From assembly GCA_002401655.1 (NCBI GenBank), contig NVTT01000003.1, forward strand, positions 47,809-62,171: 14,363 bases of DNA. The letters run 5' to 3'. The notes beneath the pieces are model-generated. The model saw nothing but the letters and a program-made list of their open reading frames with translations, was not told the DNA's origin and made no database searches. The position numbers were made by a program, and so were the translations under genes. Position 1 is the first letter of the stretch. Every line of letters begins with the position of its first letter. Origin of the DNA: Gammaproteobacteria bacterium. GTDB lineage: Bacteria; Pseudomonadota; Gammaproteobacteria; Enterobacterales; Kangiellaceae. Shown one piece after another: positions 1-7,214 of the stretch.

Positions 1-258
1 CCTTGTCGGGTTAAATTAACTCAACAGGTTGCTTACGATACTTATCAAGAGAATCGTAAAACTGGTGCGTTTATTATTATTGATCGATTAAGTAATATCA
101 CTATCGCGGCTGGAATGATTAAGAACGCGGTATCGCAGGAAGACCATGAAGTGAGTCGAAATGATCATTCAGAGTTTGAATTAGAATTTAATGCTTTGGT
201 TAGAAAACACTTTCCCCATTGGGGCGCTGTAGACCTAACAAAAGTATTTAAAAAATAA
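1..258 (+). CDS. cysN: CysN, sulfate adenylyltransferase subunit 1, C-terminal end (partial)
   Basis: This is the last 85 codons of a gene entering from the left, open in frame 1 from the first base to a TAA at 256-258. CysN is the GTPase subunit of ATP sulfurylase; with CysD it makes adenylylsulfate (APS) from ATP and sulfate in assimilatory sulfate reduction. The visible part is the final beta-barrel segment. It contains [15 protein letters not shown] followed by a TIAAGMI stretch, and ends with [17 protein letters not shown], which closely follows the E. coli CysN C-terminus. The protein stops there, so it is not the CysNC fusion that carries an APS kinase domain. The GTP-binding N-terminus and cysD would lie outside the window. 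Identification rests on recalled family sequence. Confidence 0.9.
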   Translation, partial: PCRVKLTQQVAYDTYQENRKTGAFIIIDRLSNITIAAGMIKNAVSQEDHEVSRNDHSEFELEFNALVRKHFPHWGAVDLTKVFKK

Positions 259-299
259 ACCATCTGCAATTTCAGCTTTATCTAAAATTAATACTTTTC

Positions 300-342
300 A
301 AACGCCCTATTCAAAATAAATCATTTTGAATAGGGCGTTTTT
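300..342 (+). terminator. Rho-independent terminator between cysN and rne
   Basis: A perfect 18-bp inverted repeat (arms 300-317 and 323-340) encloses a 5-base loop. The arms carry GCCC/GGGC, and the plus strand continues in T (338-342, then ATTT). It lies 41 bases after the cysN stop and 21 bases beyond the rne stop. On the minus strand the hairpin is followed only by TTTGAAAAG, so it should be strong for cysN and may serve rne less well as a bidirectional terminator. Confidence 0.9.
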
Positions 343-363
343 ATTTGCTAATTAATTTAAAAT

Positions 364-3039
364 TTAGGCCATTAACTCTTCTAAATTTGGCTTTGTCATT
401 GGACTGTAGCTTTTCTTAATATCAATTGCTTCAGTAACGTCAGACGTCACTAACTCATTCTCGCCATAAGTTTTTCGTACAAAACCAAAGTCGATGCTTT
501 TCAATTCTTCTGGGTTTGCTGCTTTGGATGTTGCAGAAAACGATTTTCTTGGTACTGACATTTGTACAATCGTTTGAGATTCAGCTTTAACTTCTACTTT
601 CTCAGGCTCTCTACTTTCTTGAGTAGTTGTTTTAACATCAACTTGAGATGATTCTACTACAACGTCCTTATCAACAGGTTTTTCTGGCAATTTCACTTCG
701 GAAGTTTTTCCTTCCTCTTGAGGCTTTGACTTAGGCGCGCTAGTTTGAGTAGGTTGCGCTTTAACATTCTGTTCTTTTTGTTCCTTCTGATTAATGTCCT
801 GAGAAGGTTTAGGTGTTTCGTGCACTTGAATTTCTGCTGGTTTCTGAGCATTAACTTGAGGTACATTCACATTGTTTTCAACAACGGCTTCTGGCTGAGT
901 TTGATTTCGACGATCTTCACGAGATTTTCTAGGTGCTCTAGGTTTTTGCTCTGCTTGCACATTGCTATCAGATGAATGACCTCTATTTTTATCATGATTT
1001 ATATTTCGCTCATGGCTGTTATTGCGTTCAGGCCTCTCACTTCTGTTATTTCTGGCGTTTCTCGGATTTCTAGTAGAGCGATTTCCTCGGTTGTCGTTAG
1101 CCTTTTTATCATTTTGGGCATTACGATTTTCATTGTTTTGCGATGTACTCTTACTATTAGAATGTTGTTGGCTCTGTTGGTTTGAGCGATTGGCAGTTTT
1201 ATCTTTATTTTGCTGGTCTTTATTCTGATAGTCGTCACGATGCTTATTGTTTCGATGTCTACTATTTTGATTACGATTTCTTTGATTACGATGTCTATTG
1301 TTCGGATTTCGCCCCTTGTAATTACTTCGTTTTTGCTCTTTCTTTTCGTCTTCTTTCGAACCAAATAAAGACGCAAAAATACGTTTGATTAAGCCAGGTT
1401 TCTTTTCTACTTTTATTGGCGCCTTTTCAACCGGTTGAGGAGCGGTAGGGATAGGAACATTAGTAACAGCTGCTTGCTCTACAGGTTTGTTTGTCGCTGT
1501 TTCACTACTCGTAACGATTTCCAGTTCAGGTTGCTTAGGAACTTTATAGCTTTCAGTTTCCAAAGATTCAGATCGTTTTAATCGTTTGATTTCGTAGTTA
1601 GGTGTTTCCATGTAAGGATTTGGAATAATCACTAACTGTGTATTTTGTCTTTTTTCAATAGCTAATACAATTTTACGTTTTTCGTTAAGTAAAAATGTCG
1701 CTACTTGAACCGGTAATATTGCTTGAACCAGAGATGTAGAATCTTTAGAAGCTTCTTCTTCTAATAAACGTAATACAGAAAGCGCTAATGATTGAACGCC
1801 ACGAACAGTACCAGTACCAGAGCAACGAGGGCAAACACCGTGAGCTGATTCACCTAATGATGGTTTTAACCGTTGTCGAGACATTTCCAATAGACCAAAT
1901 CGAGAAATTTTGCCTACTTGAACACGAGCACGGTCGTGAGTTAGCGCTTTGCGTAATACATTTTCAACTTCACGTTGATGTTTGGAAGCATTCATATCAA
2001 TGAAATCGATGACAACTAATCCACCCATATCTCTTAAACGAAGTTGTCGTGCTACTTCTACAGCGGCTTCTTTATTGGTATGAAAAGCCGTTTCTTCAAT
2101 ATCTGCACCTTTTGTTGCTCTTGACGAGTTGATATCGATTGAAACTAAGGCTTCTGTTGGATCAATCACGATTGAGCCACCAGATGGCAATCGGACTTCT
2201 CTTAAAAAGGCTGTTTCAATTTGATTTTCAATTTGATAACGATTAAATAAAGGCACTTCGCGATCATCATTTAATTTCACTCGATTAAGAAATTCAGGAC
2301 GGATAAATTCGATCTGCTTTTTGACTTTTTCAAACATATCTTTCTTATCAACGATAATTTCGCCAATATCAGCTCGTAAATAGTCTCTTAACGAGCGAAT
2401 AACCACATCGCTTTCTTGATGGATTAAAAATGGGGCAGGGCGTGATTCGCCTGCTTTAACGATAGCATCCCAAAGGTTTTGTAAAACTTTCATATCCCAC
2501 TGTAGTTCTTCAGCTGAGCGTCCAACGCCGGCGGTTCTTACAATACAACCCATGCCCTTAGGGGTTTCAACTTCTCGCATTGCTTGACGTAAATGATCGC
2601 GCTCTTCACCTTCAATTCGTCTTGAAATACCGCCCGCTCTAGGATTGTTTGGCATTAAAACTAAATAACAACCGGCAAGACTAATAAATGTCGTTAGTGC
2701 CGCACCTTTGTTTCCTCTTTCTTCTTTATCTATCTGAACGATTACTTCTGTTCCTTCAGATATTACTTCTTTTATATTGGGTCTTCCACGAAAGCTTTTA
2801 TCTTTGAAATATTCTCTAGAAATTTCCTTTAAAGGTAAAAAGCCATGTCGATCCGCGCCATAATCAACGAACGCTGCTTCGAGACTGGGTTCTACACGGG
2901 TAATTTTACCTTTATGGATATTAGCTTTCTTTTGTTCTTTGCCGACAAGTTCGATATCTAGATCAAAAAGATTTTGACCATCAACCAACGCAACGCGAAT
3001 TTCTTCAGCTTGGGTGGAGTTTATTAGCATTCTTTTCAT
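364..3039 (-). CDS. rne: Ribonuclease E (RNase E), degradosome endoribonuclease
   Basis: RNase E is the essential endonuclease for mRNA decay and for rRNA, tRNA and sRNA processing. The 891-residue protein matches the E. coli enzyme nearly colinearly over residues 1-485: S1 RNA-binding domain (~35-125), 5'-sensor/RNase H-like region, and DNase I-like catalytic core with D302 and D345 at the positions of E. coli D303 and D346. CPRC (C403, C406) is the zinc-link, and the small domain follows. From ~490 the protein is disordered. [12 protein letters not shown] (549-560) resembles the membrane-binding amphipathic segment A. Residues ~570-715 are very rich in Asn, Arg, Gln and Lys, like the RNA-binding arginine-rich region. 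An SPMTKP near the end recalls a motif near the E. coli C-terminus. The start ATG AAA AGA ATG matches the E. coli N-terminus. Only a weak AGAG-type ribosome site lies upstream. Confidence 0.97.
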   Translation of the reverse strand: MKRMLINSTQAEEIRVALVDGQNLFDLDIELVGKEQKKANIHKGKITRVEPSLEAAFVDYGADRHGFLPLKEISREYFKDKSFRGRPNIKEVISEGTEVIVQIDKEERGNKGAALTTFISLAGCYLVLMPNNPRAGGISRRIEGEERDHLRQAMREVETPKGMGCIVRTAGVGRSAEELQWDMKVLQNLWDAIVKAGESRPAPFLIHQESDVVIRSLRDYLRADIGEIIVDKKDMFEKVKKQIEFIRPEFLNRVKLNDDREVPLFNRYQIENQIETAFLREVRLPSGGSIVIDPTEALVSIDINSSRATKGADIEETAFHTNKEAAVEVARQLRLRDMGGLVVIDFIDMNASKHQREVENVLRKALTHDRARVQVGKISRFGLLEMSRQRLKPSLGESAHGVCPRCSGTGTVRGVQSLALSVLRLLEEEASKDSTSLVQAILPVQVATFLLNEKRKIVLAIEKRQNTQLVIIPNPYMETPNYEIKRLKRSESLETESYKVPKQPELEIVTSSETATNKPVEQAAVTNVPIPTAPQPVEKAPIKVEKKPGLIKRIFASLFGSKEDEKKEQKRSNYKGRNPNNRHRNQRNRNQNSRHRNNKHRDDYQNKDQQNKDKTANRSNQQSQQHSNSKSTSQNNENRNAQNDKKANDNRGNRSTRNPRNARNNRSERPERNNSHERNINHDKNRGHSSDSNVQAEQKPRAPRKSREDRRNQTQPEAVVENNVNVPQVNAQKPAEIQVHETPKPSQDINQKEQKEQNVKAQPTQTSAPKSKPQEEGKTSEVKLPEKPVDKDVVVESSQVDVKTTTQESREPEKVEVKAESQTIVQMSVPRKSFSATSKAANPEELKSIDFGFVRKTYGENELVTSDVTEAIDIKKSYSPMTKPNLEELMA

Positions 3040-3060
3040 TTTGGTTTATTCTCTTAGTAG

Positions 3061-3076
3061 CCTTCTTAAATGAAGG
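3061..3076 (-). promoter_or_regulatory. Small hairpin in the rne leader
   Basis: A perfect 5-bp stem, CCTTC/GAAGG, with a 6-base loop sits 21 bases before the rne start codon. In E. coli, leader hairpins let RNase E cleave and repress its own mRNA. This hairpin is at a plausible place for such control, but I cannot show homology to the enterobacterial hp2 or hp3 elements. Confidence 0.35.
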
Positions 3077-3205
3077 TATTAAGACAAATAAAAGTGGAGA
3101 TAGAGCAGTATAAGTGAAATTGGTGATAGCGCTCTGTATTTAAAGCGATTAAAGAGCAGGTTTAGTCGCCTCTAACTCTCTAATTTTAAAAACAATTTTT
3201 GGTAA

Positions 3206-3235
3206 ATCTTACTTGAAATATTTCTATAACGTCAA
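3206..3235 (-). promoter_or_regulatory. Predicted sigma-70 promoter for rne
   Basis: On the minus strand TTGACG (3235-3230) and TAAGAT (3211-3206) are separated by 18 bases. This gives a good -35 and a fair -10 element. Transcription would start near 3199 and give rne a leader of about 160 bases. The call is by eye; other promoters further upstream are possible, as in E. coli, where rne has several. Confidence 0.45.
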
Positions 3236-3395
3236 TAATTCATCATTGATTAAGACTTATTCTACTAAGTTAACGATTAACGGACTTAGTGATAGTTTCT
3301 TCAAATTCCATAATGAAATCAGAAGGTTACCGGGTACTAATTTGTTTTTATTAGCCTAAAAATGGCTTGCTATCTATTTTCATTTCTTAAACTGC

Positions 3396-3427
3396 AAACA
3401 TAGATCGTATTAGTAATGTCTATGTTT
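3396..3427. repeat. Inverted repeat, possible hairpin or weak terminator
   Basis: AAACATAGA (3396-3404) and TCTATGTTT (3419-3427) form a perfect 9-bp inverted repeat with a 14-base spacer. The plus strand continues AGATTCTTTTTCTC, so a plus-strand transcript could end here. The stem is AT-rich and therefore weak. No gene is seen immediately upstream on the plus strand. Confidence 0.4.
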
Positions 3428-3552
3428 AGATTCTTTTTCTCTCACAACTATTTGTCGTTGTAGTTTAATTTTTAATAGTAGAAAGTGTTATATAAAGGTT
3501 TGCACTAATCTACTGGTTCATATTCTATAAATAAGTTTTTCTATTCTTATTT

Positions 3553-3574
3553 GCCATATATTCATCCATATGGC
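3553..3574. repeat. Inverted repeat GCCATAT / ATATGGC
   Basis: A perfect 7-bp inverted repeat (3553-3559 and 3568-3574) with an 8-base spacer. No T-tract follows on either strand, so a terminator is unlikely. It may be an RNA stem or a dyad operator. Confidence 0.4.
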
Positions 3575-3611
3575 TCATTTCAGTTAATTGTTTGAATTCG
3601 TTATTACCCTT

Positions 3612-3670
3612 GATAAATAAAGAGTCTCGATAAATAAGAGTTAGATGTTAATTGACTCTTAAATTTATCG
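3612..3670. repeat. Duplicated arm with one inverted partner (two exclusive hairpins)
   Basis: GATAAATAAAGAGTC (3612-3626) is nearly repeated as GATAAATAAGAGT (3629-3641). Both are complementary to a single downstream arm, GACTCTTAAATTTATC (3654-3669). The first copy pairs over 14 bp around a small internal loop. The second pairs over 14 bp (counting C3628 with G3670) with a 2-base bulge. Only one of the two can form at a time. Confidence 0.55.
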
Positions 3671-3858
3671 GAATCAAATATTACCGATATTATAAATCTT
3701 GAGTAATATCTGCGTATTTGATTGAATTTATAGCAAATTTGCGAGAAAATCACATAAATCGCTATACACCGTAACTATAGCAATAAAATTAGCTATTTTC
3801 AATTATAACTAATTTAAGTTTTTACACGCATTAGAAATTTAACCTTTTGAGAGCAATT

Positions 3859-4389
3859 ATGAGTTATTTAAAGTCTATAAAAGAAAAAGCAATTAAAATT
3901 GGCCTATTGATAGTTTTATCCTTGTCATTACAAGTTTGTTCTAATGAATCGACTAACCCGGCAGGATACGACATGAGAAATACGGCTATTCCTGTTACTA
4001 ATTTAACTACAGGAGGCCAACCATCAAAAAACGATTTAGCAAAAATGGCGAAAAATGGCGTTAAAGTGATCGTTAATCTGCGTACAAAAGGTGAGTTCCG
4101 CAAGTTTGATGAAAAAAAGGTGGTTGAATCCTTAGGAATGAAGTACGTCAGTATTCCTATCGGAGATGAAAAGGATTTTAATTTGAACAATGTGAAATTA
4201 TTAGATGAGGCTTTGGCAGGCTTAAAAAGTCCAGCTGTCGTGCATTGTGCCAGTAGTAATCGAGTCGGAGGTTTGCTAGCTTTGAGAGAAAATTTGATTA
4301 AAAATTCAAGCGTTCAAGATTCTATTACTTTTGGTCGTAAGTCGGGTATGGGCAGTAGTGAGAAAACGGTTAAAAAACTGTTCAAGTAG
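3859..4389 (+). CDS. Exported protein-tyrosine-phosphatase-like protein (DUF442/DSP-like, CX4R loop)
   Basis: A 176-residue protein. I start it at ATG 3859, preceded by GAGAG about five bases away; an in-frame TTG at 3847 would overlap that ribosome site. A basic N-terminus and a hydrophobic run (residues ~13-26) ending LQVC suggest export or membrane anchoring; V before the Cys makes a true lipobox doubtful. The rest resembles the dual-specificity-phosphatase-like family: TTGGQPS near residue 50, a KVIVNLR strand, then VVHCASSNRVGG with C130 and R135 as the phosphate-binding loop, and GRKSGMGSSE near the end. The loop has four residues between Cys and Arg instead of the usual five, which I recall as normal for DUF442 relatives. 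Substrate unknown. The gene stands alone and converges on the DUF3108 gene with a 27-base gap. Confidence 0.75.
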   Translation: MSYLKSIKEKAIKIGLLIVLSLSLQVCSNESTNPAGYDMRNTAIPVTNLTTGGQPSKNDLAKMAKNGVKVIVNLRTKGEFRKFDEKKVVESLGMKYVSIPIGDEKDFNLNNVKLLDEALAGLKSPAVVHCASSNRVGGLLALRENLIKNSSVQDSITFGRKSGMGSSEKTVKKLFK

Positions 4390-4416
4390 CAAATTCTAAA
4401 TCGTTTTATTAGTTGA

Positions 4417-5283
4417 TTAAATTTTAGTTGGGATTTCTACGGCTTCATTTGTTTTCGAATAAGTGAGGCTTTTAAGAAGAAAAGAAACCTCTGATTTGTC
4501 TTCTTCTTTTTGAGATATTTTTATTGGAAAATAATTCAGTTTAGGACTCAGCCAAATCAAGAATTTGTCACCATTTTTTTTTGTTCTTTCTAATTTAACT
4601 GCGTCATAATCACCGAAAGGTGTATTCAGTTTTTCTATTCCTAAAGACTTGTAAATATAACTTTCGCGTTTCCCTTTGTGACTAACCAAAAACTCTAAGG
4701 GGATTGTCTCAGACTCATTAGTAGAATTAGACTCTTTGGTTAGACTAGATTCGTTGGTGGGGCTTGATTCTTTGGTGGGACTGGAGTTTTTACTATTGAA
4801 TAAATTCTGTCTTAATTGAATGGTGTGAGACATTCGATCAAATACTTGTTGTTCTAAAGGGATTTGCCACGAGCGCTTTTTATAAAGACCTGTTTCAACT
4901 TTATTCTTCCAATCAAAGATTTGCTCAATTACTTTATCTTTTTTAAAGGTGATTTCTGTTTTTGAATAAAATCGTTGGGTATACAAAACTTGGTTATTGA
5001 AGGCAAACTCTGAAAATTCATTGGATCTTATTTTGAAGAAGAACTTTTTTAATCGTGCACTCATTTCTAATTTCCAAAGATCATTATCAAACGTTAGCGT
5101 CTCATTCGCAGTTCCAACTAGATCATCGTCATAATAAACTTGGTAGATTGCTGAGTATTCGGTTAAGAAATCCCAAGGGTTGTTAGGAATTAGCTTTGCA
5201 TTGGTATCAATAATATCTTCATTTGTTTTTTTTATTTCATTTTTTGAAAAAGAAACCAATGAAAATACAGAAAGTACTGACAA
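4417..5283 (-). CDS. DUF3108 family envelope protein, purMN-linked, uncertain start
   Basis: The minimum open frame begins at TTG 5283 (288 residues). It belongs to the DUF3108 group of predicted exported proteins that commonly follow purN in Pseudomonas-like gammaproteobacteria; features are the FxAxYxVYYDDDLVGTANETL start, an RSxxFSEF block, and FGDYDAVKLER followed by FLIWLSPKLNYFPIKI. Its molecular function is not known to me. The TTG has no ribosome site and cuts the signal peptide. The frame is open to a stop at 5344-5346 without ATG or GTG. An ATT at 5334-5332, six bases after AAAGG and 19 bases after the purN stop, would add 17 residues and a full n-region (KCNSHLNTYK) before TIVLLSVLSVFSLV, so the true protein is probably ~305 residues. 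Residues 168-191 (TTG numbering) are four 6-residue repeats between the two conserved halves. Confidence 0.8.
   Translation of the reverse strand: MSVLSVFSLVSFSKNEIKKTNEDIIDTNAKLIPNNPWDFLTEYSAIYQVYYDDDLVGTANETLTFDNDLWKLEMSARLKKFFFKIRSNEFSEFAFNNQVLYTQRFYSKTEITFKKDKVIEQIFDWKNKVETGLYKKRSWQIPLEQQVFDRMSHTIQLRQNLFNSKNSSPTKESSPTNESSLTKESNSTNESETIPLEFLVSHKGKRESYIYKSLGIEKLNTPFGDYDAVKLERTKKNGDKFLIWLSPKLNYFPIKISQKEEDKSEVSFLLKSLTYSKTNEAVEIPTKI
4711..4783 (-). repeat. 18-bp tandem repeat, four copies, inside the DUF3108 gene
   Basis: Four consecutive 18-bp units, each with GA(C/T)TC near its start on the plus strand, encode SPTKES, SPTNES, SLTKES and NSTNES. The copies have diverged at many positions, so the array is not freshly expanded. 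Copy-number change would keep the reading frame and alter only a hydrophilic linker. Confidence 0.85.
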
Positions 5284-5353
5284 TAATACGATTGTTTTAT
5301 AGGTGTTTAGATGTGAGTTGCATTTAAAAATAATAGAGAGCCTTTAATTAGAC

Positions 5354-6013
5354 TTAACCGTTTAATATTAGTGGAAAAACGAGACTGTTGTTATTGTATT
5401 TAACACCATTTTCAAACTGAGTGATTTTTCCTTGCAAAAACAGTTCGATTACCCAAGGGTAAAGCTTATATTCGAGCAATTGAACTCTAAGAGCTAATTG
5501 TTTAGATGATTCATTTTCAACAAGGTTCAACTCAGCTTGAGCAATTAAAGGACCGCCATCTAGCTCTTCTGTTACAAAATGGACGCTTGTGCCATGCTTG
5601 AGATCTCTATTTTCAATCACTCTGGCATGTGTATATAATCCAGGATATTTAGGTAGGAGAGAAGGGTGAATGTTGATGAGCCGACCGCTGAAAACTTTGA
5701 CAAAATCAGCGCTAAGTATTCTCATAAACCCCGCTAAAACAACTAACGCAGGATTGTAACTTTCAATTTCCTCAGCGAGTTTTTGGTCAAACCTTTCACG
5801 CGAGTTAAAATCTTTTGGATTGATAAAAATAGCATCAATAGAATGTTTCTTTGCTCGTTCTAACCCAAAGGCTGATGCATTATTACTGATCACTGCGATA
5901 ACGGAACCTAGCTCCACTTTACCTTCTAAACTATCAATAATTGCCTGCAGGTTAGAGCCATTACCACTGACTAATACAACAATGTTTTTCGGCTTTGTTT
6001 GTTTAACATTCAT
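5354..6013 (-). CDS. purN: Phosphoribosylglycinamide formyltransferase PurN
   Basis: PurN transfers a formyl group from 10-formyltetrahydrofolate to glycinamide ribonucleotide (GAR), the third step of de novo purine synthesis, in the cytoplasm. The 219-residue protein follows E. coli PurN closely. The phosphate-binding loop SGNGSNLQAI is at 16-25, and VVLAGFMRIL is at 91-100. NIHPSLLPKYPG carries catalytic N114 and H116. GTSVHFVTEELDGGP carries D152. It is slightly longer at the N-terminus than the E. coli protein (MNVKQTKPKN before IVVLVSGNG). It starts 30 bases after the purM stop with no clear Shine-Dalgarno site, which suggests dependence on translation of purM or on an unstructured leader. 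It is followed after 19 to 70 bases by the DUF3108 gene. Confidence 0.97.
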   Translation of the reverse strand: MNVKQTKPKNIVVLVSGNGSNLQAIIDSLEGKVELGSVIAVISNNASAFGLERAKKHSIDAIFINPKDFNSRERFDQKLAEEIESYNPALVVLAGFMRILSADFVKVFSGRLINIHPSLLPKYPGLYTHARVIENRDLKHGTSVHFVTEELDGGPLIAQAELNLVENESSKQLALRVQLLEYKLYPWVIELFLQGKITQFENGVKYNNNSLVFPLILNG

Positions 6014-6043
6014 ATGACTGTATTATATTGCAATTCAATTGAA

Positions 6044-7084
6044 TTAATAAAAGCTAACTTGTTGACCATCTGTTTGTTCTTTTATTTGTCCAATATGCCA
6101 AGCATTTTCACCTAACTTTTTGAGTAAGTTAATCGCCTTATCTAGTTCATCTTCACCGACAACTAATACCATGCCAACGCCACAGTTAAATGTCCGATAC
6201 ATTTCCATTTGCTTGACGTTACCTTTTTCTTGAAGCCAGTTAAAAATTGCTGGGGTTTGCCAACTTGACTGGTTGATATGGGCACAAGCATTTTCAGGAA
6301 TAACTCGTGGGATATTTTCTAATAATCCACCGCCGGTAATATGTGATAGTGCTTTAAGTTCGACGTTTTTAATGAGTTCTAAAATGGATTTAACGTAAAT
6401 TTTAGTTGGTTCTAAAAGAGTGTCGGCGAGCGTTCTTCCCTCGAAATCATCATCTAGACTGGCGCCACTCACTTCTATTATCTTTCTGATTAGTGAATAG
6501 CCATTTGAATGAGGCCCACTTGATGCTAAGCCAATTAATTGGTCACCGGCTTTGACTTTTGTGCCGTCAATGACTTTGCTTTTTTCGACAATACCGACAC
6601 AAAAACCCGCCAAATCATAATCTTCACCTTCATACATTCCCGGCATTTCAGCGGTTTCGCCTCCAATTAATGAACAATTAGAGAGTTTACACCCTTCGCC
6701 AATGCCCGTAATAACGCTCATCGCAACATCAATATCTAATTTTCCGGTTGCGTAATAATCTAAAAAGAATAAAGGTTCAGCTCCTTGTACTATGAGATCG
6801 TTAACGCACATAGCGACTAGATCAATACCCACTTTGTCATGAATACCCGCATCAATAGCTAGTCGAAGCTTGGTTCCGACGCCATCGGTACCGGAAACTA
6901 ATACGGGTTCTTTAAAACCAGTGGGTAAAGCAAACATTGCACCAAATCCACCGATATTAGAGGTGACTTCTGGTCTTTTGGTCGATTTAGCTACGCTTTT
7001 TATGCGTTCGACTAGTTGATTGCCTGCTTCAATATCAACACCCGCATCTTTGTAGCTTAGTGAAGGTTGCTCAGTATTAGACAT
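6044..7084 (-). CDS. purM: Phosphoribosylformylglycinamidine cyclo-ligase PurM (AIR synthetase)
   Basis: PurM closes the imidazole ring, converting FGAM and ATP to aminoimidazole ribonucleotide (AIR), the fifth step of de novo purine synthesis. The 346-residue protein is full length for the family. It shows the PurM/SelD-type N-terminal domain with [10 protein letters not shown] (42-51), [10 protein letters not shown] (64-73), and [12 protein letters not shown] (86-97). [12 protein letters not shown] follows at 140-151, and the C-terminal domain has [11 protein letters not shown] (188-198) and [13 protein letters not shown] (248-260). It is first in the purM-purN-DUF3108 block. A transporter gene lies 130 bases upstream on the same strand, but an extended -10 promoter in that gap suggests purM starts its own transcript. 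I found no PurR-like box. Confidence 0.98.
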   Translation of the reverse strand: MSNTEQPSLSYKDAGVDIEAGNQLVERIKSVAKSTKRPEVTSNIGGFGAMFALPTGFKEPVLVSGTDGVGTKLRLAIDAGIHDKVGIDLVAMCVNDLIVQGAEPLFFLDYYATGKLDIDVAMSVITGIGEGCKLSNCSLIGGETAEMPGMYEGEDYDLAGFCVGIVEKSKVIDGTKVKAGDQLIGLASSGPHSNGYSLIRKIIEVSGASLDDDFEGRTLADTLLEPTKIYVKSILELIKNVELKALSHITGGGLLENIPRVIPENACAHINQSSWQTPAIFNWLQEKGNVKQMEMYRTFNCGVGMVLVVGEDELDKAINLLKKLGENAWHIGQIKEQTDGQQVSFY

Positions 7085-7160
7085 AAGAATTCCTGTAATG
7101 GTTGTTTCTGTAGAACATAATCGGTGCTTTGTCTAAATAACCATCGATTTTAAGCGCGGT

Positions 7161-7169
7161 ATTCTATCA
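7161..7169 (-). promoter_or_regulatory. Extended -10 promoter element for purM
   Basis: On the minus strand TGATAGAAT (7169-7161) fits the extended -10 form TGnTANNNT. Seventeen bases upstream is only a weak -35 (CTAACG). The transcript would begin near 7154 and give purM a leader of about 70 bases. Confidence 0.45.
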
Positions 7170-7214
7170 CGAATATTTATCATCGTTAGTATCTAGGAAG
7201 TGTTTTTATAGGAA

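Larger units (their letters stand above)
3040..3858. other. 819-base gene-free region between rne and the phosphatase-like gene
   Basis: I find no convincing coding sequence here on either strand. It is AT-rich and holds a likely rne promoter and leader (3040-3235), then a run of inverted repeats: 3396-3427, 3444-3461, 3553-3574 and 3612-3670. A cluster of ATAGC/GCTAT motifs (3729-3796) precedes the phosphatase-like gene. In E. coli the rne leader carries hairpins used by RNase E to repress its own synthesis, so a structured leader is expected. The part beyond ~3240 is more than that role needs and may contain a small RNA or operators. No function is proven by sequence. Confidence 0.6.

Noticed and set aside
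999..1376. A 125-codon minus-strand frame inside rne
   Set aside because: It is a shifted frame of the Asn/Arg codon-rich tail; its repetitive Ile/Thr/Arg composition is explained by the rne sequence.
745..1388. Several open frames of 65-75 codons on the plus strand opposite rne
   Set aside because: They are Leu/Phe/Val-rich mirror frames of the low-complexity RNase E tail, with no ribosome sites and no family match.
3732..3741. GCAAATTTGC as a PurR operator
   Set aside because: PurR boxes have a central ACGT-type core (CAAACGTTTG); this palindrome lacks the CG and is not next to the pur genes.
3847..3858. TTG start for the phosphatase-like gene
   Set aside because: The TTG overlaps the GAGAG ribosome site that correctly serves ATG 3859.
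7085..7214. PurR box before purM
   Set aside because: I read the gap on both strands and found no match to the purine repressor consensus.
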